A stretch of 64,000 bases of DNA from positions 605,937,137 to 606,001,136 of the forward strand of contig NC_081415.1 of NCBI RefSeq assembly GCF_030272615.1. Direction: 5' to 3'. Under the pieces are notes generated by a model. The model worked only from the letters and a program-made list of their open reading frames with translations. It made no database searches and had not been told where the DNA came from. Below are positions 10,035-20,658 of this stretch, piece after piece. Source of the stretch: Cryptomeria japonica (Eukaryota; Streptophyta; Pinopsida; Cupressales; Cupressaceae). Positions within the stretch are counted from its first letter, which is position 1. Each line of letters begins with the position of its first letter. The position numbers and the translations under genes are program-made.

Positions 10035-11289
10035 TTTAGATACCTAAGAATGTATCATTGATCTTGTACTAATTATTCCTCTAATTCATTAAATAATTCT
10101 TTAATTATTTAATTAAGTTAATTAGTCATATTCTTCTAAATTCACATTTCCTCACCATCTTACTAATTATTCTATTTCCTATTCTATCATCATTTAATCA
10201 TTATAACCATTTTCTAATGTTAATTAAATATTAATTATTTAATTAATTCTAATTAGTTCTCCAATTTAAATAATATTTATTATTTAAATAAATTAATTTT
10301 CAATTTCTATCTCTGATTATCTAATCATTCAACCCTCTTCTAAATATTAATTAAATATTTATTATTTAATTAATTGTAATTTAATCCTTTAATTTAAATA
10401 ATCTTTATTATTTAATTAAGTTCCATTTCAAAATAATTAAATAGTTTCTTTAAATTATTTAATTAACTAATTAATTCTTTTAATTCTTCAAATTCTAATT
10501 TCATTTAATTTGTTCTTTTAATTTCTTCCAAATTCAATCACATGTGCATGATTTCAAAAAACCAAATTGAAAATCAAAGTCCAGTTCTAAATATATTCAA
10601 ATACTAAATTGAATTAAATAAATTCAATTATCTGAATAAATCTCATGCAAAGATTAAATTGAAAATCTAAGTCAAAGTGCAAGCACATGCAAAATTAATT
10701 AATTAAATCAATTAATTAATTAAATCATTTATCTCTCCAATCTCTATTTCTATCTTTCAGTTAGCTTTTTCTAAATTAAACTTTCTTTGTCATCATCTTA
10801 ATTTCCTCCAATCATTCTTTTTCTTCCTTCAGTTAGCTTTTTCTTAATTAGTTGAATCAATTAATCTATTCAATCTATTGAGTTTCACTCCTACAATCAA
10901 TAGTTCAACTATCGATTTTCATTTGAGCTCACCTGAGTTCCACCTCTTGATTAATCTGTTCCACCTTTCAATCAATCTTCTCCAATTTTCTATAAATTGG
11001 GCATTCAATCTCCATTTTCAATGATCACAAACTTTGAATCTTTGTGTCACTTGCAGGTTACCAGCGCAATATCTAAGAGCTATCATACCACAGAGAAGAG
11101 AAGAGAAATGGAAGCTATATGCAATATTGGAATAGGGAGTTTGATTTGAATTATTATAATTCGTATTTGCTTGATTGTGTTATTTCATTGTTAGTTTGTT
11201 AGATTCTTTGATTAGATAGGGATTCGTGATTTCCCTTTGATTGTAATTGACATTGATATTTTTATATTGTTATTAATATGAATTTTACA
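10035..11289 (+). repeat. 5' LTR of element C
   Basis: It is alignable with 27198-28080 (start TTTAGATACCTAAGAATG versus TGTAGACACCTAAAAATG), so the first TG has become TT. The middle is extremely AT-rich, with many TTAATTAA/TTATTTAATT palindromic words. The end is placed at TTTTACA (11289), pairing with the TGTA start. An alternative end is ATGACA at 11296, three bases from the PBS. Confidence 0.85.
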
Positions 11290-11299
11290 GATGACATTT

Positions 11300-11313
11300 T
11301 GGTGAACCCGACG
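11300..11313 (+). other. Primer-binding site of element C
   Basis: TGGTGAACCCGACG begins with the TGG complementary to a tRNA CCA end and sits just past the LTR. It is not the initiator-Met type used by A, B, D, E and F. I do not assign the tRNA species. Confidence 0.65.
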
Positions 11314-11400
11314 TGAAACACAACTAATTTACCTTCTCTATTCTCTATGTAATTTTTGAAAGTCGTACGGATTTTTCCTTTTTTTACAAATTTCGCATGG

Positions 11401-12120
11401 ATTTCGAGAACATATATTCTATCATGCAATCATGCTTACATCATCCCCCAATCATAAAGACAACATCATGCATTCAACCCCTCAGGGTCATGCATTTTCT
11501 TAATAGGGTTACATAATCACCCTATCCAGATCACGCAATCGTCCTTTCTAGATTACGCATTCGCAGGGAAAATTGTTATCTAATTTTTTATTCTGTCTAT
11601 TTCTGTCTAAAATTGGGTTAATCTAGAAACAAATTACTTCTATTTCATGATTTCATTATAACATTTTATGGCAAGAAAAGTACAATTCAGGATTTCAGGT
11701 GCAAGAAGGATGAAACAACAAAGAAGAGAAGCGAAATGCTATCAAAAGGTTCTCCAGGCAGAAAAGCAGATACAAGAGTCAGAAGATCAACTAGCCTTTG
11801 ATAGATATAATAGCTTAGTTCTTTCTTATCAAGTTAAATATGATTTAATCAATATTGAATGGATGATAAGAGATTTGGCTAGGGCCTCATAGTTGGTTTT
11901 GCAGGTTGCTGATCGGGTTTAGTTTTCTTTTATTTTTTTTATTTTTTTTTTTTGTTGTCTACTTGTCTGTCATGCAATCGACCTGTTAGTGCTATACAAT
12001 CGATCTATTATCATCATGCATTCAATCTGTCAGAATCACGCATATGCTCTATCAGATTCACACATTTGATCTGTAAGTATCACGCAATCGCACAGGTATT
12101 GTTATGCATTCGCTTCTGTC
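11401..12120 (+). repeat. Array of degenerate 22-bp units in the sense leader of element C
   Basis: Units with core CATGCAATCG / CACGCAATCG / TACGCATTCG followed by a pyrimidine-rich spacer (for example ATCTGTCAGATT) occur in two blocks, about 11420-11575 and 11966-12120. In the second block unit starts are near 11970, 11992, 12014, 12037, 12059, 12080 and 12102, a spacing of about 22 bp. The small frame 11668-11892 lies between the blocks. Confidence 0.8.
11668..11892 (+). CDS. Small basic helical frame in leader of element C
   Basis: An uninterrupted 74-codon frame lies between the two leader array blocks. It begins MARKVQFRISGARRMKQQRR and continues with charged helical text (YQKVLQAEKQIQESEDQLAF), then a more neutral end. 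The N-terminus is strongly basic and might bind nucleic acid or be a nuclear signal; that is inference. I recognise no family. It is the only open frame of note in the 2.4-kb leader and could be the start of an extra upstream ORF, but chance survival is possible. Confidence 0.35.
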   Translation: MARKVQFRISGARRMKQQRREAKCYQKVLQAEKQIQESEDQLAFDRYNSLVLSYQVKYDLINIEWMIRDLARAS

Positions 12121-12214
12121 AAGTTTTGAGTTTCTATTTTTTGTTGGTTTGATTTTACTACTAATCTCCTATTTACAGCCTGTGGCAGATTTATAGAAAG
12201 GATTAGATTAGTAT

Positions 12215-12450
12215 TTTTGCATGCATCATCTAACAATTCATCTTTTGTTGCTTAAAATAAAAAATAGTTAAAATGGACATGCATGGATAATCTCACACTT
12301 CGTTGTTTGGTTCTTAAAATAAACATGGGCTAAAATTGACATGCATGTATCTCACACTTTGTCTTTTGGTGCTTAAAATCAACAAATGGTTAAAATTGAC
12401 ATGCATGCCTTCATATTTCTATTTGGTGTTTAAAATGGACATGCACATGT
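12215..12450 (+). repeat. Degenerate tandem repeat of about 60 bp in element C leader
   Basis: The unit has the form TTAAAATTGACATGCATG, then TCTCACACTTTGTCTTTTGGTGC, then TTAAAATAAACA. Copies begin near 12270, 12330 and 12390, with partial copies before and after. It has no reading frame and is distinct from the 22-bp array upstream. Confidence 0.75.
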
Positions 12451-13454
12451 GTATTCAACACCTAAATTTGGGCTATAAAATGAACATGAATCAGGCTGCA
12501 TTAGATTAAATCATATTTCTTTTTTTTAAGGTAAATAATTTTTATCGTGTTTGGGGTGGACCTACTGTTGCATTAACTAACTTTCCACCCACCTTCGGGG
12601 TCTTCGGAGAAAGGAAGGAGGTGACAATGACATCCAATTTTTATTTTACTCTACATAGTGAGGGGTATCCTTGACTAGGGATTTCATCACCCCACAGAGG
12701 TACTTCAAATTGGGATGTGTTGGGGATATCATCTCTCCCAGCATACTCTTGAGCATGTTTTTCTAGCTACTATATAAGTATACTAGTCAGGCAGCTAGAG
12801 TGTTGAGTCAATTTGACATATGTGGGGGCCTTCCCTGCATTGATAAGCTCAATTAAATTCTTAAGTGACTTCCTATGAGAATCTGTCATTGGATTGGGAT
12901 CCTTCAAAACCTAATACTATGAACCACCTTAGTTTTCAAAAATCCTACATTCAGTGATTTCAAGAATGTGGATCGTACCCCATAGATACCGCTCATGTAC
13001 CTTACATTTTGAGACAGAAATCCCTTGGTGATAAGATCTTCAGATCTTCAGGGTAAGAGAGACTAGCATGCTCGAGAAGTGTGTGTCGTGGAGTGGAGCC
13101 AGTGCTGCTAGACTCTCTATCTGTCCGTCTTGTTTTGGTATTTTGTTGTAGGGGTCTCATTGAATGGTGTCCACTTTCCAACCTAAGATTGTATTCTATG
13201 TTTTTTTATGTGTTGTTATGTTTGACCAGTATTGAGTCAGTCCTTTGGGCTATTTTAGGCCCTATTCTATGTATCTCTGAATTTTCTGAGATTGTATGAA
13301 AATTGAGTCAGTCAGCTATACCTACCTTGAAGCAATTGTTCTCAAATTTGGAAACTACAAAAAAAACTTGTCATACACATGAGGTTATGGAAAACAAAGT
13401 CCATTTTGAAACCAAAAACTCAAAAATTTCAACATACTTGTGACCCTAGGAAGT
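12451..13454 (+). other. Gene-free leader of element C
   Basis: No supported gene. The only open frame of note (13081-13299) has no recognisable motif. The DNA is less AT-rich than the LTR. A T/A-rich segment at 12515-12550 and a GGGG-containing block at 12552-12725 (CCACCTTCGGGGTCTTCGG) are the only local features. A long noncoding or intron-bearing leader is usual for Tat-type elements. Confidence 0.5.
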
Positions 13455-13600
13455 CCTAAGTCTTTGCATAGTCCCACTTATGTCCTCATTATCCTCCTAA
13501 GTCTTTACATAGTCCCACTTACGTCCTCATTATCATCCTAAATCTTTGCATAGTCCCACTTACATCCTCATTATCATCCTAAGTCCTTTTATCCATAGTC
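13455..13600 (+). repeat. 41-bp tandem repeat
   Basis: Three nearly identical 41-bp units start at 13455, 13496 and 13537 (CCTAAGTCTTTGCATAGTCC, then CACTTACGTCCTCATTATCAT), with a fourth partial unit at 13578. They lie just upstream of the first gag-like frame, in the leader of element C. Confidence 0.9.
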
Positions 13601-13711
13601 ATTTCATAGTCCAAATTTTGCATTCACATTATCATCCTCATATACATCTTCATCTAGACCTCATATACGTCTAAGTCCATTGTCATTTATAGAGTCATAG
13701 CATGTGTTGTC

Positions 13712-13993
13712 ATGGGTCTCCCAGGTGATGGTTTTCTCCCCTTTGAGCAACCTAATCTAGTACCAAATGATGGTCAATGAGATATCATTGATGGTCTATC
13801 TAACTTAGCTTGGGACTCAAGAAGAAATGCATCTCAATATATAGGAATCATATACGAGATAAATATTAAGTCTAAAATTGCCTTTAGAATTGATAGAGAG
13901 ATTGAGACAGAACAACTTAGGCAAGAAAAGGAAAGACTTGCATTAGAGAAATCCAAAAATGCTCAACAGGTCTCACATCAAAATCCTCGATAG
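13712..13993 (+). pseudogene. Gag N-terminal frame of element C
   Basis: ATG 13712 opens a frame reading MGLPGDGFLPFEQPNLVPND. It crosses one stop near 13778 and ends at a stop near 13992 after a charged helix (EIETEQLRQEKERLALEKSK). It is out of frame with the next part of gag at 14089. The helical end suggests a coiled coil. It probably encodes the N-terminus of the gag polyprotein; no Pfam-type domain is recognisable by eye. Confidence 0.5.
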
Positions 13994-14088
13994 GGAGTCT
14001 AGTTTAGTCTTGCATACCTCATATTTATGTCTACAGTCTAGCATTAGTCATCGTCTTGCATAGAACCACCCTCATATAGCAATTTTAG

Positions 14089-15540
14089 ATGCCCATCACG
14101 AGGTCACAAAAAGTGAAAGGAATAATGGACCCAAACATCACACAGTCTGTAAACCCCACTTGGAATATGGACATGTCAACTGGTCAACACTCAAGTCCTC
14201 AGACAATGTCTACCCTAAATGAATTACAACAACATTTGACAAAGGAAGAAATTGAGTCAGCTCAACAAGATCCACACATCCTTATGATCCTAGATGTACT
14301 TATACATAATGATATGGACAAGTATCTCTCGTTGTTATTACAAAGTGGGGTGAAACTACTTAAATATTTTGATGTCACAAAAAATTTACCATTGGGAAAA
14401 ACTTTAGGTCAAGATAACAGTCAAACACCACCCATGACACAAATACAAGCAATGACCTCTAGTTTTCCTCAAAATGTACCTATCCAAACAAATGTCAATG
14501 CCAATACAAACTTTCAAACAAGTGCATCAACCTTGGTGATCAATTTTAGTATACCAACACAAAGGATACCAATAATATCAAGTGTCTCAGCACCTATTCA
14601 AACATAAGCAACAAGTGTTGCCCAACCTTCAGTTTCCTATTCCATGGGTTCAACATATAGTCATCAAAATGCAAATCTAGGTCTTGCCAATACAACAAGT
14701 ACAACTCAACCAAACATGGGTTCGCATATCACCTATTTCATAGTACCTAATGGAAAACACAAGACACAAAGTTATAATCTTGATACCTCCCAACAACCTC
14801 CGAGCTATGTAACCACAAATCCTTTTGTGGGACATACACAAACACAAGGTCTACCTTTGACACAAACAGATATCCTGACACAACAAATATAGAATTTGCA
14901 ACAACAAATGATGACCATGCAAACCGGTGATGATAAAAAGATCTACACAATGCAGGACTTATGTCCTTATCCATTTGATCACACATTATACATGCCGCCT
15001 TTCCCACAACATTTTGAAATGCCTAAATTTGATAGATATCGAGGGAAGGGTGATCCTAGAGATGATATAAGAGAATTTTTTATGGCATGTATAGAGGTTG
15101 CCTCAGAAGATACTTATTTAATGAGACTATTTCCTAAAAGTCTAGGAGGTTCGTCTTTAGAGTGGTTTTCACATTTACCACCAACCATCACATCATGGGG
15201 AGAATTGATTGAACAATTTATCACAAACTTTTTGCATAACATTGACACCCCGATTACTTTGATGGACTTGTGTGCCACTAAACAATATGAGAATGAAACA
15301 TTTGCATCCTTCATACAATGATGGAGGGCTCTCTATAGGAGGTGCAAGACAGTCATCCCATAATAGAGCAAGTGGATATGTTCACAGAAAACTTGATTCC
15401 CAAGATTAAATATCCGATACAAATGCAATGTTTAACAACATTCAAACAAATCATGGAAAAAGCTCTCGAATGTGAGAAGGGACAATAGAACAAGGTCTTA
15501 TTAAGTATGGCAACACCAACAACAATGACAAATCAAAGTT
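14089..15540 (+). pseudogene. Element C gag (retrotransposon gag domain)
   Basis: The frame from 14089 starts MPITRSQKVKG and has a Gln/Thr/Asn-rich linker, with stops near 14606 and 14890. The capsid-like retrotrans_gag domain lies at about 14980-15345, with diagnostic text FEMPKFDRYRGKGDP, SLEWFSHLPPTITSW, EQFITNFLHN and ATKQYENETFASFIQ, then a stop where the family has QxW. It would form the virus-like particle shell. Stops at 15319 and 15361 and frame changes afterwards show decay. Confidence 0.88.
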
Positions 15541-15559
15541 TTGGTCATAAAACAAAAAT

Positions 15560-16192
15560 GTGACCAATGATGGTATTGTAGACGCCAGAACGATAAACAA
15601 CACTCAACTCATTTTATCTTTGGGAACAAGTCAGTCATCTAATCTACATATAGGGAATAACATGACCTCCACAAATGTAAATGTTACACAAAACATGAAC
15701 ACAAGAAACCTCGGGGTAAATTCTCCAAGAAGAAATTACACACCTCTAGGAGAACCTATTGAGTCAGCACTCAAAAAGTTAATATAGACAAACATGATCA
15801 CTTTACCTAAAGTAAGAGTGTATGAACGAGGTCCTTTCAAACCCACATGGTGGAATGATAATGTTTTCTATGATTATCATTCGACTAAAGGTCACAAAAC
15901 AGCAAGTTGCTACAAATTGAAAAACTTGGTCCAAGATATGATAGACCAAGGGGACATCACAATCGATATCGATAAAACCTCAGCAAACACAAATCATACA
16001 ATTTTTAAGGATCCTTTTGTTAAGCATGACAAAGGGAAAGCTACCACATCAAGTACCCAAGACAATATAGCTAACTACACAAAGGTCTCATACAACAACA
16101 CTATCTATGCCAGTAGCTCAGGAGCTGTAGCAAACAATGATCCACAAGAAACACTTGATCAAGATGACCAATATCAAGACTCACATAGATGA
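15560..16192 (+). pseudogene. Element C gag C-terminal zinc-knuckle region
   Basis: After a Thr/Asn-rich part, the frame reads YTPLGEPIESALKKLI, a stop, then a segment with DYHSTKGHKTASCYKLK at about 15868-15922. This resembles the C-x2-H-x4-GH-x-T-x2-C-x2-LK motif at the end of Tat/Athila gag proteins, but the first Cys is Tyr. An acidic tail (QETLDQDDQYQDSHR) follows to the stop at 16190. Confidence 0.7.
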
Positions 16193-16650
16193 TAACCAAA
16201 TTTGTGTGATATCAGAGGCACCAAAGTATGATGATGACAAAAATCTTTGTCTCAGAGATTGGGGGCATGATCAACCATCCCACTCAGGTTGGTTTGAAGA
16301 TGAACTCATATAACACATCATGGGCATCAAACATACACATAAAGACTATGAAGAGGGATTTAACATAAATCTTGATAAAATAGCTTACGATATCGATAAA
16401 TCTTGTAAGTCAAATGATACAGTTGCTACAATCACCATAACTCCCAGAGACAGAGACTATGGAGTGGTTACTCGTAGATCAAAGGTAACTTTATAAGAGA
16501 TACCACCAAATCATCCACTAGTAGCAGGGACTTACAATGTTGTTGAACAACTTAAGAAAACCCCAACATGGATATCATTATTCAAACTATTGCATATTTC
16601 ACCCACTCACAAAGCTATACTGGATAAAGCACTTCTAGATTCAGTAGTGG

Positions 16651-16743
16651 ACAGAGATATAGATGAAAATGCCTTCCAGTCTATGGTAGGGAATTTGACA
16701 CAAGTCAGAGATATAGATGAAAATGCCTTCCAGTCTGTGAATA
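16651..16743 (+). repeat. 57-bp-period duplication within the gag-protease linker
   Basis: AGAGATATAGATGAAAATGC plus CTTCCAGTCT occurs at about 16653-16682 and again at about 16710-16739, giving DIDENAFQS twice in the predicted protein. It lies about 70 codons before the protease motif and is followed by a change of frame. Confidence 0.85.
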
Positions 16744-17281
16744 TCTTGCATTCACAGAACAAGATATTCCTAGTGATAGACTGCTTTATAATGACCCACT
16801 ACATCTAGAAACTTACATTCATAAGAGAAGAATCAGAAGAGTACTCATTGATGGAGGAGTCAGTCTCAACATTTGTACTTTAAAACTAGTTAAGGCACTA
16901 GGATATTCTGAAGTTCACATTGATTCTTCCAAGAGGATAAATATCAAGGCATACGATGGTGAAGAACATCAATCAAAAGGCATTGTAACATTACCAATAC
17001 AAGTGGTACCCATAACAATAGAGGTGACTTTTCAATTCTTGGACAGAGAGCTAGGATATGACATGTTATTAGTTCACCCATGGATCCACACCATGAAAGC
17101 AGTACCATCCACATTCCATCATTTTGTCAAATTCCCATATAATGGTGTTGAAATCACCATAAGGGGTGATCCATATCCCTTCCATTATTTAAATTACTTG
17201 AAAGAAAATGTGGATAATCAGGTACCTATCAATCAGGCAACACCTCTCACTACACAACTGGAGGCATTAAATATCACATAA
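16744..17281 (+). pseudogene. Element C aspartic protease
   Basis: The frame is readable from the EYLAFTEQDIPSDRLLYNDPLH segment into RRVLIDGGVSLNICTLKL (about 16836-16890). This is a retropepsin active site of the D-G-G type used by Tat/Athila elements (usually DGGSA; here DGGV). The second conserved strand motif reads LLVHPWIH (about 17068) where LLGRPWIH is expected. It would cleave the polyprotein. The frame ends at TAA 17279. Confidence 0.85.
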
Positions 17282-17293
17282 ACAAAAAAGGAT

Positions 17294-17803
17294 ATGCCTA
17301 CAACATCCTCCTTACAAATAAAAGATATGGGTTGTGGAGAGTATTCTATTGCAAATACTTTAAGTGGGAAACAGTTGTCCCTTTCTCCTAAGTCTTTTGG
17401 GAAAACTTACAATACAGTACAAAAACAAGACAAAGGAAAAGAAATTGTCAAATGCACAGACTCGTGCTCTTTCATTAGATGGGGTGACTTACAAGAAGAA
17501 TCCCTCAACAAAGATGTTAACCATTGGATATATAGAGAAGAAGATCACATGATGATACCCACAAATTAGTATGGAAATGGATTCAAAATGCTCCAGAGAC
17601 ATGGATATGATGGTACCATAGGCCTTGTGTTAAAAAAACAAGGAAGACTAGAACCTATTGTTCGTAATGATAATCCAGGGAATCAAGGATTGGGGTATAA
17701 GCATGTACCACATATCACAGAGGGAAGACAATGCACCCTTGATATACTAAATCGACCAATGAAACCATCAGACTATATACTAGAAAGGGATTTTTCCATG
17801 TAG
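17294..17803 (+). pseudogene. G-patch-like segment after the protease of element C
   Basis: A linker frame (17294-17569) ends in a stop. It is followed by YGNGFKMLQRHGYDGTIGLV (about 17570-17629), then KKQGRLEP and, about 15 residues later, NQGLGYKH. The Gly-rich helix-loop pattern with GxGL-like and QGLGY elements matches the G-patch, an RNA-contact domain fused downstream of protease in some retroelements. The second Gly pair is degraded (GLVL for GLGK). It sits in the expected position, before RT. Confidence 0.6.
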
Positions 17804-18670
17804 GTGCTTCCATCTTCATCTCAAACAAGTAATCAAGTACCCAAATTGCCTAGTGTGGAATTAGATGGGGAAGACATGAGACAACTCCTACAAAAACCTA
17901 GCACTGAATCACAAAATGATGCAATTATTGATATAATGGTAAAGGCTAATGTTGCAACAGAGGCAGGTTTACCACCACCAGCTGAATCTCATCCATGGTT
18001 ATTGTCACTACTTCTGCCATGAGAAACAACTCATGCTCAACCTAACGAATCAGATGAAGAAAGATTGCAAAGGCTTATACCAGGCTTAAGAAGGGTAACT
18101 AATGTCCAAAGAAGACCAGTCAATCTACACCAGAATCAGTGGCAGGAACAAGAAGAAATAAGTGATGATAGCTCACAGGATGAAACATATATTGAAAGTG
18201 AGACAGACTCTCATGACTATGAGTTCTTATCACTCCATGATTCTAGCCCACCAACAAGTGTAATATTAAGGTATCAAATAAAGCCTATACAAGATGAAAA
18301 TACATAAATTCATTCAAACAATCAAGTCTTCATGTTATCAGAGTCTACTATAGAAGGGAGTAATTTTTTACCCCTGGTACATTCACACTTGATTGATTGG
18401 GGGAAAGAAGAAAAACCAACGCTGGATTGGTTTGAAAATAATGAAGCAATTGCAGAATTTCTCAAAGTCAGAGAGGGGCTTCCACAAGGTGATCACAAAG
18501 CAGGGTTTGTTATAGACCTAGATAGAATAGCATACTTTGTAGAAGAAAGTACCTTTACAACAGAAGATAAAGATCAAAACACCCATAATGGCAAGAGAAA
18601 TTTGGGTAACCTTCCTATTGAAAGAGAAAGTTCAACATTGCTTATAGAGGAAACAGGAGAAGTAAGCATA
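17804..18670 (+). pseudogene. Acidic linker between G-patch and RT in element C
   Basis: Three frames separated by stops (17804-18022, 18065-18307, 18332 on) encode low-complexity text: Ser/Pro/Gln-rich, then an acidic cluster (SDDSSQDETYIESETDSHDYE). They end in a conserved-looking block, HLIDWGKEEKPTLDWFENNE, leading into RT. No catalytic motif is present. I infer that it is the connector of the pol polyprotein. Confidence 0.6.
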
Positions 18671-19600
18671 GCAGAAGGGGAGGTTGTACATAACATCCAT
18701 CTGGAAAAATCACTAAGCAAAGAAGAAAAAGATAGATTCATTCATTTTTTCAAGCAAAGACCTATCAATTTTGCTTGGTCCTATGCAGATATGCCAAGCT
18801 TAGACTCTGAATTAGTGTTGCATCACTTACCTTTGATAGCGGGAGTTAAACCTTACAAGCAAAAATTGAGAAAAATGCATCCAAGTATTGCATTATTGGT
18901 TAAAATAGAATTACAAAAGCTGTTGGATGTAGGTTTCATTAGACCTATTGACTATGTGGAATGGCTATCCAACTTGGTACCTATGACTAAGCCCACAGGA
19001 GGCATAAGAATTTGCACAGATTTCTGAGATCTAAATAAAGCTTGTCCTAAGGATGACTTCCCGCTACCAAATATCGATATGATAGTTAACGTAACAGCTA
19101 GAAATGAGATGCTATCCTTAATGGATGGTTTTTTAGGATACAACCAGATTAAAATTGCACCAGAAGATCAATATAAAATGGCCTTTATATGCCCATGGGG
19201 AACATACTACTGGAATGTGATGACATTTGGTCTCAAAAATTCCGGAGCAACATACCAAAGAACCATGACAACGTTGTTTCATGATATGATCCATAACATA
19301 ATGGAAGATTATGTGGATGATATATTGGCTAAATCACAAACAAGAGAAGGTCACCTTGTGTTTCTTGCATAGATATTTGATCGGTTGGAGCAGTATAATG
19401 TCAGATTAAACCCGAAGAAGTGTGTGTTTGGGGTAACAGCAGGTAAACTATTAGGGTTTATAATGTCAAACAAAGGAATTGAAATAGACCCTACCAAGGT
19501 CAAGGCAATCATTAATATGCAACCTCCATCAACACCTAAACAACTAAGAGGGTTACAAGGAAGACCGCAGTCCATAAGGAGATTCATAGCACAGTTGACA
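18671..19600 (+). pseudogene. Element C reverse transcriptase (YVDD intact)
   Basis: Gypsy RT text runs from HLEKSLSKEEKDRFIHFF through VKPYKQKLRKMHP, LVPMTKPTGGIRICTDF, a stop at 19024, then LNKACPKDDFPLPNID, LMDGFLGYNQIKIAPED with the first catalytic Asp, MTFGLKNSGATYQR and EDYVDDILAKS at about 19306-19338. Stops at 19024 and 19370 interrupt it. LNPKKCVFGVTAGKLLGFI marks the connection to RNase H. It would synthesise cDNA from element RNA. The core residues survive, so damage is by nonsense mutation rather than active-site loss. Confidence 0.93.
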
Positions 19601-20110
19601 GATAAGTGTCACCCATTCCAGCATTTACTCAGAAAAGGAGTTACCTTTAAATGGATAGAACAATGCCAAGAAGCTTTCCAAGCTCTAAAAGATTATCTTT
19701 TAAACACACCAGTGTTAATATCTCCTACTCTAGGAAAACCTCTATTGTTATACATATCAGCAACAAGCTCAGCTCTAGGAGCTCTATTGGCATAGCATGA
19801 TGAAAATGGAAAAGAAAGAGCCATTTATTATATAAGTAGGACTCTAATCAGCTATGAGCTTAATTATAACCTTATAAAGAGAGCGTGCTTAGCAATAATA
19901 TTTGCATCCTAGAAGATTAGGCATTGCATGCTGAGTCATCAGATACAACTCATTGCATGCTTTGACCCACTCAAGTACCTATTGAGCAGAGCAACATTGA
20001 CCGATCGATTGGCTAAGTGGGTTATGATCCTGAGCAAGTTTGATATAGAATACATATGCAGAAAATCAATCAAAGGAAAAAGTATAGCAGATCAATTAGT
20101 GGAGGCTCCT
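19601..20110 (+). pseudogene. Element C first RNase H domain (pol-type)
   Basis: The tether HLLRKGVTFKWIEQCQEAFQ leads to LLLYISATSSALGALLA (about 19741-19793). Here the first acidic residue of the family (usually LYLAAS/LYLDVS in Tat) is not obviously retained. Further on come ISRTLISYELNYNLIKRACL and a stop near 19912, then PLKYLLSRATLTDRLAKW and SIKGKSIADQLVEAP. In Tat elements this copy is commonly degenerate because the second RNase H takes over. Confidence 0.85.
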
Positions 20111-20650
20111 ATACAGGACAGTCACCTGTTGCTGATAGACTTTCTAGATGAATCCATGTTTACATTAACTACATCTATAATATGGAAATTATATTTTGAT
20201 GGGTCATATACAAGTCATGGATCTGGAGCAGGGATTCTTTTCGTCACCCCTTAAGGGGATGCTATACCTAAGTCATTTAGGATCAATTCCCAATGCACAA
20301 ACAATATAGATGAATATGAAGCTCTCCTCATAGAGATTCATACAGTTGTATAGTGGACAATACAAGAGTTACAGGTCTATGGTGATTTTCAATTGATTGT
20401 AAACCAGTTCAATGATGATTACAATACGAAGGATGAAAAACTCATGCCTTATAAGAAGGTAGTAGAATATTACAAGGAGCACTTCAACAAAACTACCTTC
20501 TAACAGATCCCAAGGATAAAAAACAAGGCAACAGATGCAATGGCTACCATAGGATCTCTTCTGAATATGCCTGCTAATGAAACTCAATTTGAGTTCATCA
20601 TAGAATAGTTGATGCTACTGGCATATGAGACTCCCCTATTAAATATGTAT
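20111..20650 (+). pseudogene. Element C second (archaeal-type) RNase H
   Basis: WKLYFDGSYTSHGSGAGI (about 20181-20234) begins a second RNase H fold. IDEYEALLIEI (about 20308) and LQVYGDFQLIVNQFN (about 20371) supply the Asp, Glu and Asp metal ligands, all retained. The domain sits directly before integrase, which is diagnostic of the Tat lineage. Stops at 20252, 20353 and 20503 break it. Confidence 0.88.
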
Positions 20651-20658
20651 GTGCAATT

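Noticed and set aside
11966-12120. CRISPR-like regular spacing of about 22 bp
   Set aside because: The units are degenerate throughout with no conserved repeat/variable spacer split, and the setting is a plant retrotransposon leader.
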